From NCBI RefSeq assembly GCF_010646885.2, contig NZ_CP050700.1, positions 470,001-534,000 on the forward strand: 64,000 nucleotides of DNA. The letters are read 5' to 3'. Source of the stretch: Desulfopila sp. IMCC35008 (GTDB taxonomy: Bacteria > Desulfobacterota > Desulfobulbia > Desulfobulbales > Desulfocapsaceae). The position numbers and the translations under genes were made by a program. The notes beneath the pieces were generated by a model that was given only the letters and a program-made list of their open reading frames with translations, did no database searches and had not been told where the DNA came from. Positions 1 through 8,800 of the stretch are shown piece after piece (position 1 is the first letter of the stretch; every line of letters starts with the position of its first letter).

Positions 1-2288
1 ATCCTGTTGAGGAATTCCGGTTTAAATCTTTCATGGAGGATTTCATTAATACCTGATCTGATCTCAGTTGGGGATAATCCGTCCTCTGTCATTTTCATGA
101 TCAACTGGCTACCAAGGTTTGACGTCATGATCATGATAGTATTCTTGAAATCGACAGTTCGCCCCTTACCGTCTGTCATCCTCCCATCGTCAAGAACCTG
201 CAGGAGTATGTTGAACACATCAGGATGCGCTTTCTCTATTTCATCGAGCAGGATGACGGAGTATGGTCGTCTCCGGACCGCCTCTGTTAAATAACCACCT
301 TCATCATAACCGACATAGCCCGGAGGGGCCCCGATCAGTCGGGCAACGGAATGTTTTTCCATGAATTCACTCATGTCTATGCGAATCATTGCCTGCTCAC
401 TGTCGAAAAGAAAGTCTGCAAGTGATCTGGCAAGTTCAGTTTTCCCCACACCGGTAGGACCAAGAAATATAAATGATCCAATCGGTCTGTCGGGATCCTG
501 CAGGCCGGCCCGGGCCCGGCGAACAGCATTGGATACTGAATGGATTGCCTCTTCCTGGCCTATTACCCGCTTTGAAAGCTCCTTTTCTGCCATTATCAGC
601 TTTTCTTTCTCGCCTTCCAGTAGTTTATCCGTTGGGATACCAGTCCATTTAGCTACAACGGTGGCAACATCTTCAGCGCCGACTTCTTCTTTTAACATCA
701 TATGGTCGGACTGGATTTCTCGGAGTTTGTCGTTTGCTGCTTCAAGCTCCTTTTCCAGCTGCACAATCCTGCCATAACGTATCTCTGCCACCTTGCTCAG
801 ATCGCCTGTGCGTTCAGCAAGTTGCTCCTCAACCTGTGCTTCATCGATTGCTGTCTTGATATCACGAATTTGCTGAATGGTATCTCGCTCAAGAGACCAT
901 TGGCCTTTCATGCCGTGCAGTCGGTCTCCCAGGTCGGCAAGTTTTCGTCTGGTATCTTCCAGGCGGATTTGGGAGGCCTTGTCCTTTTCTTTTTTTAAGG
1001 CCTCCTGCTCTATTTCAAGCTTGATGCGCTGCCGCTCAAGCTCGTCTATCTCTACAGGCATAGAATCGATCTCGATACGCAGCTGCGAAGCCGCTTCATC
1101 TATAAGGTCGATCGCTTTGTCCGGAAGAAACCTGTCAGTGATGTAACGGTCTGAGAGGGTAACGGCAGCAACTGTTGCACCATCCTGGATACGCACGCCG
1201 TGATGAAGTTCGTATTTTTCCTTGATGCCCCTTAAAATTGCAATGGTATCTTCAGTGGTGGGCTCCTGCACGAGAACCGGTTGGAATCTTCGTTCGAGGG
1301 CGCTGTCTTTTTCAATATACTTCTTATATTCGTCAAGGGTTGTTGCGCCCACACAATGTAGTTCGCCCCTCGCCAGGGCGGGTTTGAGCATGTTTGACGC
1401 GTCCATTGACCCTTCCGCCGCACCCGCTCCAACGAGGGTGTGGATTTCGTCAATAAAAAGGACTATCTCCCCGCTGCGCTGTTCGACTTCTTTCAAAACT
1501 GCTTTCAGCCTGTCTTCAAACTCTCCTCTGTATTTCGCCCCTGCAACGAGTGCCCCCAGGTCAAGGGTAACTACCTGTTTGTCTCTTAGTGAGGTCGGGA
1601 TGTCACCATTTACAATACGCTGGGCCAGCCCTTCGACAATTGCGGTCTTACCTACTCCTGGTTCGCCTATGAGGATCGGGTTATTTTTCGTTCGCCGGGA
1701 AAGCACCTGGATGATACGCCGAACCTCGTCATCCCGACCAATTACCGGGTCGAGTTTGCCTTGTTTGGCAAGATCAGTGAGGTTGCGACCATACTTTTCC
1801 AGGGCCTGGTATTTTTCTTCGGGGTACTGGTCTGTAACCCGGTGTTCCCCACGGATTGTTTGCAATGCTTCAAGAAAAGATTTTTCAGTGATGCCTCGAG
1901 CGGCAAGAGCACTGCTTATTTCACTGTCTTTTCCCTGAAGTGCAGCAAGGAAAAGATGTTCCTGGCTGACATAATCGTCCTGCATGGAGGAAGCGATTGA
2001 GAAGGCCTTATCAAGTATCTTTTGGAGGGCGGCGGAGGCATATACCTGTCCCGCGCCGCTGCCTGATACTTTCGGAAGCTGCTCGATTTTTTGGTTGCAG
2101 TCCATGAGTACTAAAGAGGGATCAATCTCCATCTTTTTCAAAACCGGTACAACCACGCCACCTGGCTGTTCGAGTATCGCCTTGATGAGATGGGCCGGCC
2201 TGATCTCCTGGTGTGAGCTGTCGCGGGCTATCTTCTGGGCTGACTGGATAGCCTCCTGCGATTTGAGGGTAAATTTATCAAATTGCAT
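1..2288 (-). CDS. clpB: ATP-dependent disaggregase ClpB (C-terminal end lies outside the window)
   Basis: ClpB is the cytoplasmic AAA+ hexamer that pulls polypeptides out of aggregates together with DnaK. The 762 codons visible read [18 protein letters not shown] at the start, followed by the N-terminal Clp repeat domain. The first P-loop GEPGVGKT is at about residues 208-215 and its Walker B is [13 protein letters not shown] long central coiled coil (ClpB M domain, about 400-530, rich in Glu, Arg and Lys) follows, then the second P-loop GPTGVGKT at about 610-617. The M domain separates ClpB from ClpA and ClpC. The frame is open up to base 1, just after [12 protein letters not shown], so roughly the last 100 residues are missing. 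The start ATG at 2286-2288 has an AGGAGAG Shine-Dalgarno. It is transcribed away from the selenoprotein gene's terminator and has its own promoter at 2375-2403. Confidence 0.97.
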   Translation of the reverse strand, partial: MQFDKFTLKSQEAIQSAQKIARDSSHQEIRPAHLIKAILEQPGGVVVPVLKKMEIDPSLVLMDCNQKIEQLPKVSGSGAGQVYASAALQKILDKAFSIASSMQDDYVSQEHLFLAALQGKDSEISSALAARGITEKSFLEALQTIRGEHRVTDQYPEEKYQALEKYGRNLTDLAKQGKLDPVIGRDDEVRRIIQVLSRRTKNNPILIGEPGVGKTAIVEGLAQRIVNGDIPTSLRDKQVVTLDLGALVAGAKYRGEFEDRLKAVLKEVEQRSGEIVLFIDEIHTLVGAGAAEGSMDASNMLKPALARGELHCVGATTLDEYKKYIEKDSALERRFQPVLVQEPTTEDTIAILRGIKEKYELHHGVRIQDGATVAAVTLSDRYITDRFLPDKAIDLIDEAASQLRIEIDSMPVEIDELERQRIKLEIEQEALKKEKDKASQIRLEDTRRKLADLGDRLHGMKGQWSLERDTIQQIRDIKTAIDEAQVEEQLAERTGDLSKVAEIRYGRIVQLEKELEAANDKLREIQSDHMMLKEEVGAEDVATVVAKWTGIPTDKLLEGEKEKLIMAEKELSKRVIGQEEAIHSVSNAVRRARAGLQDPDRPIGSFIFLGPTGVGKTELARSLADFLFDSEQAMIRIDMSEFMEKHSVARLIGAPPGYVGYDEGGYLTEAVRRRPYSVILLDEIEKAHPDVFNILLQVLDDGRMTDGKGRTVDFKNTIMIMTSNLGSQLIMKMTEDGLSPTEIRSGINEILHERFKPEFLNR

Positions 2289-2374
2289 CTTTCTCTCCTG
2301 TTTACTGCGGGTGAACTATCATTACTCTCCAGAGAATATAGGAAGAGATTTACTGTCATTTCCTATGTGCGGAT

Positions 2375-2414
2375 ACGATAAGGATGGAGGATATGGGTGT
2401 CAAGAAATTGACAC
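2375..2414 (-). promoter_or_regulatory. clpB promoter with overlapping palindromic operator
   Basis: On the minus strand a perfect -35 TTGACA (2398-2403) is followed by a 17-nt spacer and TATCGT (2375-2380), about 87 bases upstream of the clpB start. The -35 lies in one arm of a perfect palindrome GTGTCAA-GAAA-TTGACAC (2397-2414), which looks like a repressor site. It is not CIRCE (TTAGCACTC-N9-GAGTGCTAA), and I see no sigma-32-type CCCCAT box. The promoter call is from spacing and match only. Confidence 0.5.
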
Positions 2415-2431
2415 TAGTGGGCAGGAATGAA

Positions 2432-2464
2432 AAAAGGAGATACGGTTGTCCCGTATCTCCTTTT
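2432..2464 (-). terminator. Rho-independent terminator of the HesB-like gene
   Basis: A perfect 14-bp stem (AAAAGGAGATACGG with CCGTATCTCCTTTT) closes a 5-nt loop. It lies about 70 bases 3' of the selenoprotein stop codon, and on the minus strand the stem is followed by a T-rich run. It ends before the clpB promoter, so the two minus-strand genes are separately transcribed. Confidence 0.85.
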
Positions 2465-2534
2465 ACGTACAGCTATGTTGTCCGGACACGTTTATCCGGA
2501 CGAAGTGCAGAAAACGTCAGTTGCTGATGGATAA

Positions 2535-2873
2535 TCAGCCGCAGCTACCTGAATCGCAGGAGCCTGCGCAGCCACCGCCACCGCCAATAGGATTGGTTGA
2601 GGTAATTCCAAAACCTGAACGTGGGCCAGCGTCGACGAAGTCAACCTTGATAGAACCACATGTGGTCAGCAGGCTTTCTTCAACCAGGAATTTAAGGTCG
2701 CTGTTTTCATACACTTTGTCATTATCTTTTGGCTCATCCAGAGCCAGTCCCAGGGATGGGCCAGCTCAGCCACCCTGCATTAAAGCAACACGGAGTGCAG
2801 AATCAATATTGTTCTGCTCCATATACTCTTTCAGCTTTTCTACAGCTAAGTCTGTCACATTAAAGTCAGACAT
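2535..2873 (-). CDS. HesB/IscA-family selenoprotein (UGA = Sec36)
   Basis: This gene encodes 112 aa if the in-frame TGA at 2766-2768 is read as selenocysteine. The A-type (IscA/HesB) fold binds Fe or Fe-S through three cysteines; the first sits in a GGCSG-like turn, and here that residue is U in MQGG-U-AGP. The second is C72 (TTCGS). The C-terminus is a Gly/Cys tail with C102, C106 and C111. Both halves are in one frame and an AAGGAGG Shine-Dalgarno lies four bases before ATG 2871-2873. The reading ends at TGA 2535-2537. Without recoding the product would be a meaningless 35-mer. A bacterial SECIS-like hairpin directly 3' of the UGA (2730-2746) supports recoding. A family of HesB-related proteins with Cys and Sec members is known in deltaproteobacteria. 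Its exact role, in Fe-S assembly or redox, is not established here. Confidence 0.88.
2730..2746 (-). promoter_or_regulatory. Bacterial SECIS element of the HesB-like selenoprotein
   Basis: In mRNA sense, TGGCTC-TGGAT-GAGCCA forms a perfect 6-bp stem with a 5-nt loop. The loop has G at its second position and starts about 25 nt after the UGA. Stem length, loop guanosine and distance all match the published bacterial SECIS model recognised by SelB. The hairpin lies inside the coding sequence, as expected in bacteria. Confidence 0.8.
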
Positions 2874-3237
2874 AATGCCTCCTTGTAACTATGGTGGCTA
2901 TCGCTACCAAAGTACTATTTTGGGGTTTGTCTTGGTACAAGAACCGTTTTCTGTTCCCCCACAAAATAAGGTGTACTGCAGATAAGTCAATCGCGAAATG
3001 GACATTGGTGGTAGCTGTGTGTAATATATTTAAGCAAATCCTTATGTATTTACAGGGTATTCACTGGTCATTTCTGGTGCTTTTTTTCTGTACCACGGTC
3101 GACCGGGGTGGTAGATTTCTGGTATATCGACTCTATGACTTACTTTTTCGTATTCCATAAAGAACATATACATTTCCTGGAATTAGGATTGATTGCAGGT
3201 TAACAGAGAGTTTAACTCTATCAGGAAAGGCGTTGAA
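2874..3237. other. Divergent intergenic region between hesB-like and pfk genes
   Basis: This AT-rich spacer separates the minus-strand selenoprotein gene from plus-strand pfk and must hold both promoters; I cannot place either with confidence. A dyad TACCAC...GTGGTA (3091-3113) with an inner GGTCGACC core may be an operator for pfk. There is no convincing coding frame. Confidence 0.5.
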
Positions 3238-4347
3238 ATGAAAAAAATTGTGATATCGACAGGTGGGGGGGATGCTCCTGGCCTGAATGCTGTGATTTAT
3301 GCTGTAGTACACTCCTGTTACAAAAGGGGCTGGGAGGTCTATGGCAGTCGAAGTGGGTATGGTGGATTTCTGGATATTGATGATATGAAACGGTTGACCT
3401 TAAAGGAGGTCGCTGGCATCTACTCCATGGGAGGGACGATTCTTGGCTCAACAAATAAAGGGAATCCTTTTTCCAAACCTGTGGAAAATCTGGCGGGTGA
3501 GATTCAAGTCGTTGATATGTCAGATAGGATACTCAGTAATTTCAACAGAATGGGGTTCGATTGCCATATCGCTATTGGTGGTGACGGCAGTCTGGAAATA
3601 GCCAACAGGTTTGCGGAAAAAGGGATGCCGGTAATAGGGGTTCCCAAGACAATCGATAATGATCTGCAGGAAACAGACCGGACATTCGGGTTTGATACGG
3701 CTGTATCGACAGCTACGGAGGCGCTGGATAAACTCCACTCCACGGCTAAATCCCACGACCGGGTGATGGTCGTAGAGGTGATGGGACGCGACTCGGGTTG
3801 GATTGCCCTTTATTCCGGGATTTCAGGTGGTGCGGACGTTATCCTCATTCCCGAAATACCTTTTGATATGGAGGAGGTTTGCGAAAAAATAGCCGATAAC
3901 GACCTGCATGGAAAACAGTATTCCATTGTTGTCGTCGCTGAGGGAGCTGTGACGAAGGATGGACAGATATTCAATAAGGGTGGGGGGGAGCTCGGCCGTG
4001 AAGAAGTTGTCCTTGGCGGTGTTGGTGAGTATGTAGCAAGTGAGATCCGAAAACGTACAGAAAAGGATACCCGTTCGCTTGTTCTCGGCCACCTGCAGCG
4101 TGGAGGGTCACCTACCACCTTCGACAGGTTGCTGGCTCTTCGTTTTGGTGCTGCTGCTGTTCGTCTGGTCCAGGAAAATATTTTTGGCCAGATGGTCGCC
4201 TTGGCCAATTCGAAAATGGTTGCCGTGCCGTTGGCCGATGCCATCAAGGCTCGCAAAAAAGTGAATCTAGACAGCGACAAGGTGCTGACCGCCCAGGATA
4301 TCGGGATCTGTCTGGGTGACTCAGAAGGCAAGTGGCGGGAGTTCTAA
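3238..4347 (+). CDS. pfkA: 6-phosphofructokinase, mixed-substrate (group III-like) clade
   Basis: This 369-aa glycolytic enzyme phosphorylates fructose 6-phosphate in the cytoplasm. It begins MKKIVISTGGGDAPGLNAV, the phosphoryl-donor loop, at ATG 3238 behind AGGAAAGG; an ATG at 3193 lacks this Shine-Dalgarno. Further signatures are GGDGS (114-118), PKTIDND (about 136-142), the MGRDSGW substrate loop and GHLQRGGSP. In this superfamily Gly in GGDGS is typical of ATP enzymes and Asp (GGDD) of PPi enzymes, while Lys in PKTIDND is typical of PPi and group III enzymes. This protein has Gly plus Lys, so phosphate-donor choice cannot be settled by eye, although ATP is somewhat favoured. The glycosylase gene follows after 9 bases. 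Confidence 0.93.
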   Translation: MKKIVISTGGGDAPGLNAVIYAVVHSCYKRGWEVYGSRSGYGGFLDIDDMKRLTLKEVAGIYSMGGTILGSTNKGNPFSKPVENLAGEIQVVDMSDRILSNFNRMGFDCHIAIGGDGSLEIANRFAEKGMPVIGVPKTIDNDLQETDRTFGFDTAVSTATEALDKLHSTAKSHDRVMVVEVMGRDSGWIALYSGISGGADVILIPEIPFDMEEVCEKIADNDLHGKQYSIVVVAEGAVTKDGQIFNKGGGELGREEVVLGGVGEYVASEIRKRTEKDTRSLVLGHLQRGGSPTTFDRLLALRFGAAAVRLVQENIFGQMVALANSKMVAVPLADAIKARKKVNLDSDKVLTAQDIGICLGDSEGKWREF

Positions 4348-4356
4348 TCAGGCTTC

Positions 4357-5016
4357 ATGGCAAATACAGATGCTTTCACCTATGTTTACGAATTATTGCT
4401 GGATCATTTCGGGTATCAGGGCTGGTGGCCTGGTGAGACGCCTTTTGAGATAGCGGTTGGAGCAGTGCTTACCCAGAATACCAACTGGCAAAATGTGGCC
4501 AAGGCGATCGATAACCTCAAGGTTATGAATTGGCTTTCTTATGAGGCGTTGGCCGTCGCTCCCATGGAGGAACTGGCGGAGGCTATTCGGCCATCAGGGT
4601 ATTATAATCTCAAGGCCCGCAGGTTGAAGAACCTCTTGGCTATGATAAGCCGGGAGTATGACGGTGAGCTCTCTTTTTTGCTCTCGGATAAAACAGAAAG
4701 CGCCCGTCATAACTTGCTCTCAGTAAAAGGGGTGGGGCCGGAAACTGCCGATGCAATTCTGCTGTACGCTGGGAACCATCCAGTCTTTGTCATCGATACG
4801 TATACGCACCGGGTCTTTTCACGTCATGGTTTATTTCCGGAAGAGTCTGATTATCACGAGATGCAGCAGGAGTTCATAGACCGGTTGCCGAATGACCATC
4901 AGTTGTTTAATGAATATCATGCACTGATAGTCATGGTGTCCAAAGAGTACTGCAAAAAAAAGAACCCCCTTTGCGAAGCATGCCCGCTAAAGGGGGTTAA
5001 CAACTACCCGGCTTAA
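4357..5016 (+). CDS. Endonuclease III-related HhH-GPD DNA glycosylase (MagIII-like)
   Basis: This 219-aa protein is from the base-excision repair superfamily with the helix-hairpin-helix-GPD fold. The hairpin is VKGVGPETADAI (about residues 124-135), followed by the catalytic Asp in FVIDTYTHR. In Nth the hairpin reads GVGRKTA and its Lys gives AP-lyase activity; here that Lys is Glu, so a monofunctional glycosylase is expected, as in the EndoIII-related group containing Helicobacter 3-methyladenine glycosylase MagIII. The C-terminus keeps C-x6-C-x2-C, but the fourth cluster Cys of the usual C-x6-C-x2-C-x5-C is Asn, so a normal [4Fe-4S] cluster is doubtful. It sits 9 bases after pfk and is probably cotranscribed with it. 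Substrate is inferred only from the group. Confidence 0.85.
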   Translation: MANTDAFTYVYELLLDHFGYQGWWPGETPFEIAVGAVLTQNTNWQNVAKAIDNLKVMNWLSYEALAVAPMEELAEAIRPSGYYNLKARRLKNLLAMISREYDGELSFLLSDKTESARHNLLSVKGVGPETADAILLYAGNHPVFVIDTYTHRVFSRHGLFPEESDYHEMQQEFIDRLPNDHQLFNEYHALIVMVSKEYCKKKNPLCEACPLKGVNNYPA

Positions 5017-5040
5017 GGTGAGAGGAGGAGTTTGGGGACG

Positions 5041-5394
5041 TTACGCCTTAAGCTCGAGTAGGGTTCCTGTCATATCATCGGCAACTTGGAGAGTTTTCAG
5101 GTTGGCCTTGTACAGGGCTGAATTCAGGTTCATTTCCGGAAACTCCGTCGAGATTTCCACATTGGATAATTCTTTCTGTTCCGTGCCCTCCGGGCCTTCT
5201 TCAAATACCACGGCGCCAGGAGTGTTCACCTTCTCAACATTTGCCTTCACTCCCTGCGGTTCAGTTGATGCCAGGGTAACCCGTGTTCTTTTGAAGGATT
5301 CAGTGTTGGTGTTGGCTATGTTGTTGGCATTTGAGTGGACCCGGGTGGAGAATGCTTGCAAGGCCGACAGTGCTGAATGTTGTGCTGATATCAT
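5041..5394 (-). CDS. Short flagellar basal-body rod-like protein
   Basis: This 117-aa protein (ATG 5392-5394; an adjacent TTG would add one residue; Shine-Dalgarno AAAGGG) has the N-terminal rod signature ANNIANTNTESFKR (about 26-39). Its C-terminal helix EMNLNSALYKANLKTL resembles the flg_bbr C-terminal domain shared by FlgB, FlgC, FlgF and FlgG. It is shorter than typical FlgC (about 135-150 aa) and has only a short middle section. No other flagellar gene is near it. It may be a rod or rod-adaptor component encoded away from the main cluster, or a degenerate paralogue. The fold family is clear, the precise identity is not. Confidence 0.75.
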   Translation of the reverse strand: MISAQHSALSALQAFSTRVHSNANNIANTNTESFKRTRVTLASTEPQGVKANVEKVNTPGAVVFEEGPEGTEQKELSNVEISTEFPEMNLNSALYKANLKTLQVADDMTGTLLELKA

Positions 5395-5851
5395 CAATTT
5401 CCCTTTGGAAATGGTTTTGATTTATGACAGTTTGTGTTGGACTTGCAAATATCGAACCAGTACGTGGCGTATTGTGGGGATTGAGCAGGTCGTGCGTCAC
5501 GATGTTGCTCCTTGCCGCGTTTTTTCAGTTGTGAATTTTAACTGATCTGAAATGCCTGGGCCATTGCTATCCAGAATCTCTCATGCTCAATGGGCCGACT
5601 TGCCTTATTCCATATATTTCCTGGAATTAAGCGAAGTTGTGATGTCACCGGCTCATGCACAATGGTCTCCAAAGGTGTCTTGAAATGGGGGAGGCAGTCC
5701 GTTCCGTGCGTTCTGAGGTCGCCGTTTGAACCGAATATAAAGTCTTCTGCCAGCTACTGCTATAACTGTGCCTCGAGCACCGCCTGATCTGGTGAAAAAA
5801 GGGGGCTCTGGCGAGTTTTCACGTTGTGGTAATTCGAAAGGGTTCGTTCGA
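5395..5851. other. Intergenic region, no gene recognised
   Basis: This is the upstream region of the minus-strand rod-like gene and the 3' flank of the large regulator gene. The short frames here have no homology or codon pattern I recognise. The string ATTTCCTGGAATTA occurs here (about 5616) and also near 3172 upstream of pfk, which may be chance. Confidence 0.4.
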
Positions 5852-8800
5852 TTACAGAATTGAAACTGACCCCAGGTTACGCACAATCTCCTGGGCAGTG
5901 TGTACGACATCGCGAAGGTAGTCCTCGACTTCTTCTTCTGAGTATTCGATTTTCAGGAGCGCTGTTTTATAGCGTTCAAGGGTCTCACTTGCTTTCAGGG
6001 GATTATTGTTCTTGAGGTGCAAGCCATAGAGCAGGGTTATGAGTTGTTCTTCCAGTGATGTCACTCCGAGGGCACGCTCAATCAGCTTTATCGCCTCATC
6101 TGTCCTGCCAGATGCCGCCACGTGTTTGGCCCATATTTTGGTGAATTCAATAAGGATGTTGACGAGTTGATCGTTGTAGGTGAGGACCTGCTCGTTTTTG
6201 AAGGTATCTTCTGGCAGAACGCCTTTCCAGTGGTAGAGTGCCTGGTGAAAAGCATTTCCAGCCTGCCACCAGTCGTCATTCTTTGCATGGACCATACCTT
6301 TGCGGGCGGCTTCAGAAAATTGCAGGGCATCCATCTGGTAATTGTCGAGGCAGAGGATTCCTTTCTGCATGAAAATATACTGTTTAACGGGCAACTCTGA
6401 ATTCTTGGTAAGTTCCTTTCTCAGCCTGGTTAAGAGGGTGTCGAAACTTTTGCGGGCATTTTCCGGACTGTTATCCGGCCAGAGTTCGAGCTGGATTCTT
6501 TCCTGGCTGATACGCTGTCCTTTGGCGGTAATCAACAAACCAAGAAGTTCTCTTTGGGAAGGGGTAAGATCTTTGGCCCGGCAGACAACTGATTCACCAA
6601 GTTGCAGCTGAAATCTATCGAGCAGGGTGAAGTTGAGCAGGGGCAACAATGTTCCTTCATCATCTATATTATGTATAAGTCGTGCCCGACACAACGCCTG
6701 GGAGAAGCTCTTCTCAATATCGAACCGGATGGCTGTGGTAAGAAGCTGCATCATCATCTTTGGTTCCCATCCCCAAAAATGAGTGTACCCGTTATTTTTC
6801 ATCAGGGAGAGACCTTTGTCCAGGTCATCGAGTGAATCTTCAGGGCCATCCGTTAAGAGGCGGTAGTAGGCACGGTTAAAGTAGCCGCACATGGAGAGAA
6901 AGGTGGATGGTATGGACTCAGCCACCCGAAGACCTTCATTAATGGCTTTTAGTGCTGATTCCGGCTCTCCGGCCCGGGTATAGACTCCCCCTGCCATAAT
7001 ATGGTGGAAGGCGATATAAAAAGGACCACCTGCCTTTTGCCGGTTTTCACCAGATTCTGCAATAAGCTCAAGTGAATGTTCAGTATCACCCTGGATGGCG
7101 GAACCAAAGGCCATCCACTGCAGGATCTGGCTATGCATATGACTGGTTGAGGCGGTTGAGGTAATGCCAAAACCCTTGTTGAGCAGTTCCATGCCAGTTT
7201 CTGTTTGCCCCATTGAGAGATAGCAGATGGCCCCCCATACATACATGTAAGGTGCTGCAACAGTCTGTTCGACTACCCTTTCATCAATGGACTCCTGCAA
7301 TGCTTGCTGATGAATCTTGAAGTTAAGGAAATCTCCGGTCATGGAGAGGTACGCCAGATACATGATCCTGATGGTCAGTTTATTGGACATGCCGACCAGA
7401 GGATCGTTGAGCAGTTCATAGCAGGTTTCTGCTTCCCGAAGGTATCGTGCCTGGTTGCCGCTGAACAGTTCGATATATCCCTTGATGAAAGAGACAGAGG
7501 CGATGAAGTTTTTACTGTTCTGGCGGGTTGCGAGGATTGAGGCCAGGTTGATGGATGAGCGGGCGCGCTCCATATCGCTGGTGAAAAAGCAGTAACCTGA
7601 AGCGAGGTTCCTGGCGGCGATTATCTGTACATGGTCCGGTAAGGTCTCTTTATTCTTTTTCAGTAATTCAGCAGTTCTGGGCAGGAGTGTGGCACCGATA
7701 TTATAGAGCCCGGAAATGACAAAATGGAAATAAATCATCTGAGACAGGCAGAGCAGCTCTCCGGTTTCATCACCATCGACAATGAAAATTTCCTTTGCCT
7801 TTTCATAGTAGGGCAGGGTCACCTGAGGAGTGAAGTCATTCCGCAAGAGGCCGGCGTACAGGGTAAGCCAGCTGTGTTGAAACAGAATATCTTCAGGCAG
7901 AGAGTCGAGCAGGGCCAGGATGGTAAGAGTACGGTTTTTAGCTATCAACTCCATACCCTGCTCACGGAGGAGTCGTTCCATGGTCAGGTAGTCGCCGCCA
8001 TGTTTGTAACTGGCTAATGCTTTCTCCAGCATATTTTTAGCCAGATAGTACTCGGCTTCATCAGTGTAGATCTGGTTGATCTCCTCCTGATTCAGTGTCT
8101 GTTGAGCACGCAGTTGCAAAAATTCCTGGAAAAAATGATGGAACCTGAACACCGATTTAGAATCGTCAAGATGGTAGACAAAGAAATTCTCTCTCGCCAT
8201 TTCTGAGAGGATCGTGTCAAAATTCTCAATGCCTGTAAGCTTCGTTGCGAGGTCAACCGGTATTTCACCTATAAAGGCAAGCTTTAGAAAAGCGTTGTGT
8301 AATGATTCAGGTATTTTGTCGAATATCTCGTCTTGGAAGTAATCAAGCATATGACCCTGGCTGTCAGGGGATTGCTGCAGCTCATCGAGATTTGATTGCT
8401 GCCAGAAACGGGCCCGGCCTGACATTGGGTGGCTGGCCAGGACAATACCCATGATCCAGCCATTGGTAACCCGGTAGATGTCCATTGCATCTTTGCGGGT
8501 GATAGAGGTGTTCAGTACCGAGTTGAACAGGTCCTCAATTTCGATATCTGAAAGGGCCAGGTCGCTGGTGTTGAGATAGCTGATGCGGTTGGCGTCGCGC
8601 AATGTCTTACATTTCATTTCCAGCGGATGTCGACTGGAGAGGACAAAATGAAGCCGGGGCGGTGAGGTGTCGAGCAGGTATTCAAGCAGATTTTTGGTGA
8701 GCATGGCACCTGATATCAGGTGCAGGTCATCGAAGACGATGTACAGGTCATGGTCAAGAAAGTTGTTGATATCACCCAGCAGGATGTTGGCACAGGTCTG

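Noticed and set aside
5018..5545. A 175-codon plus-strand frame opposite the rod-like gene
   Set aside because: It is antisense to a gene with clear family motifs and shows no protein-like features.
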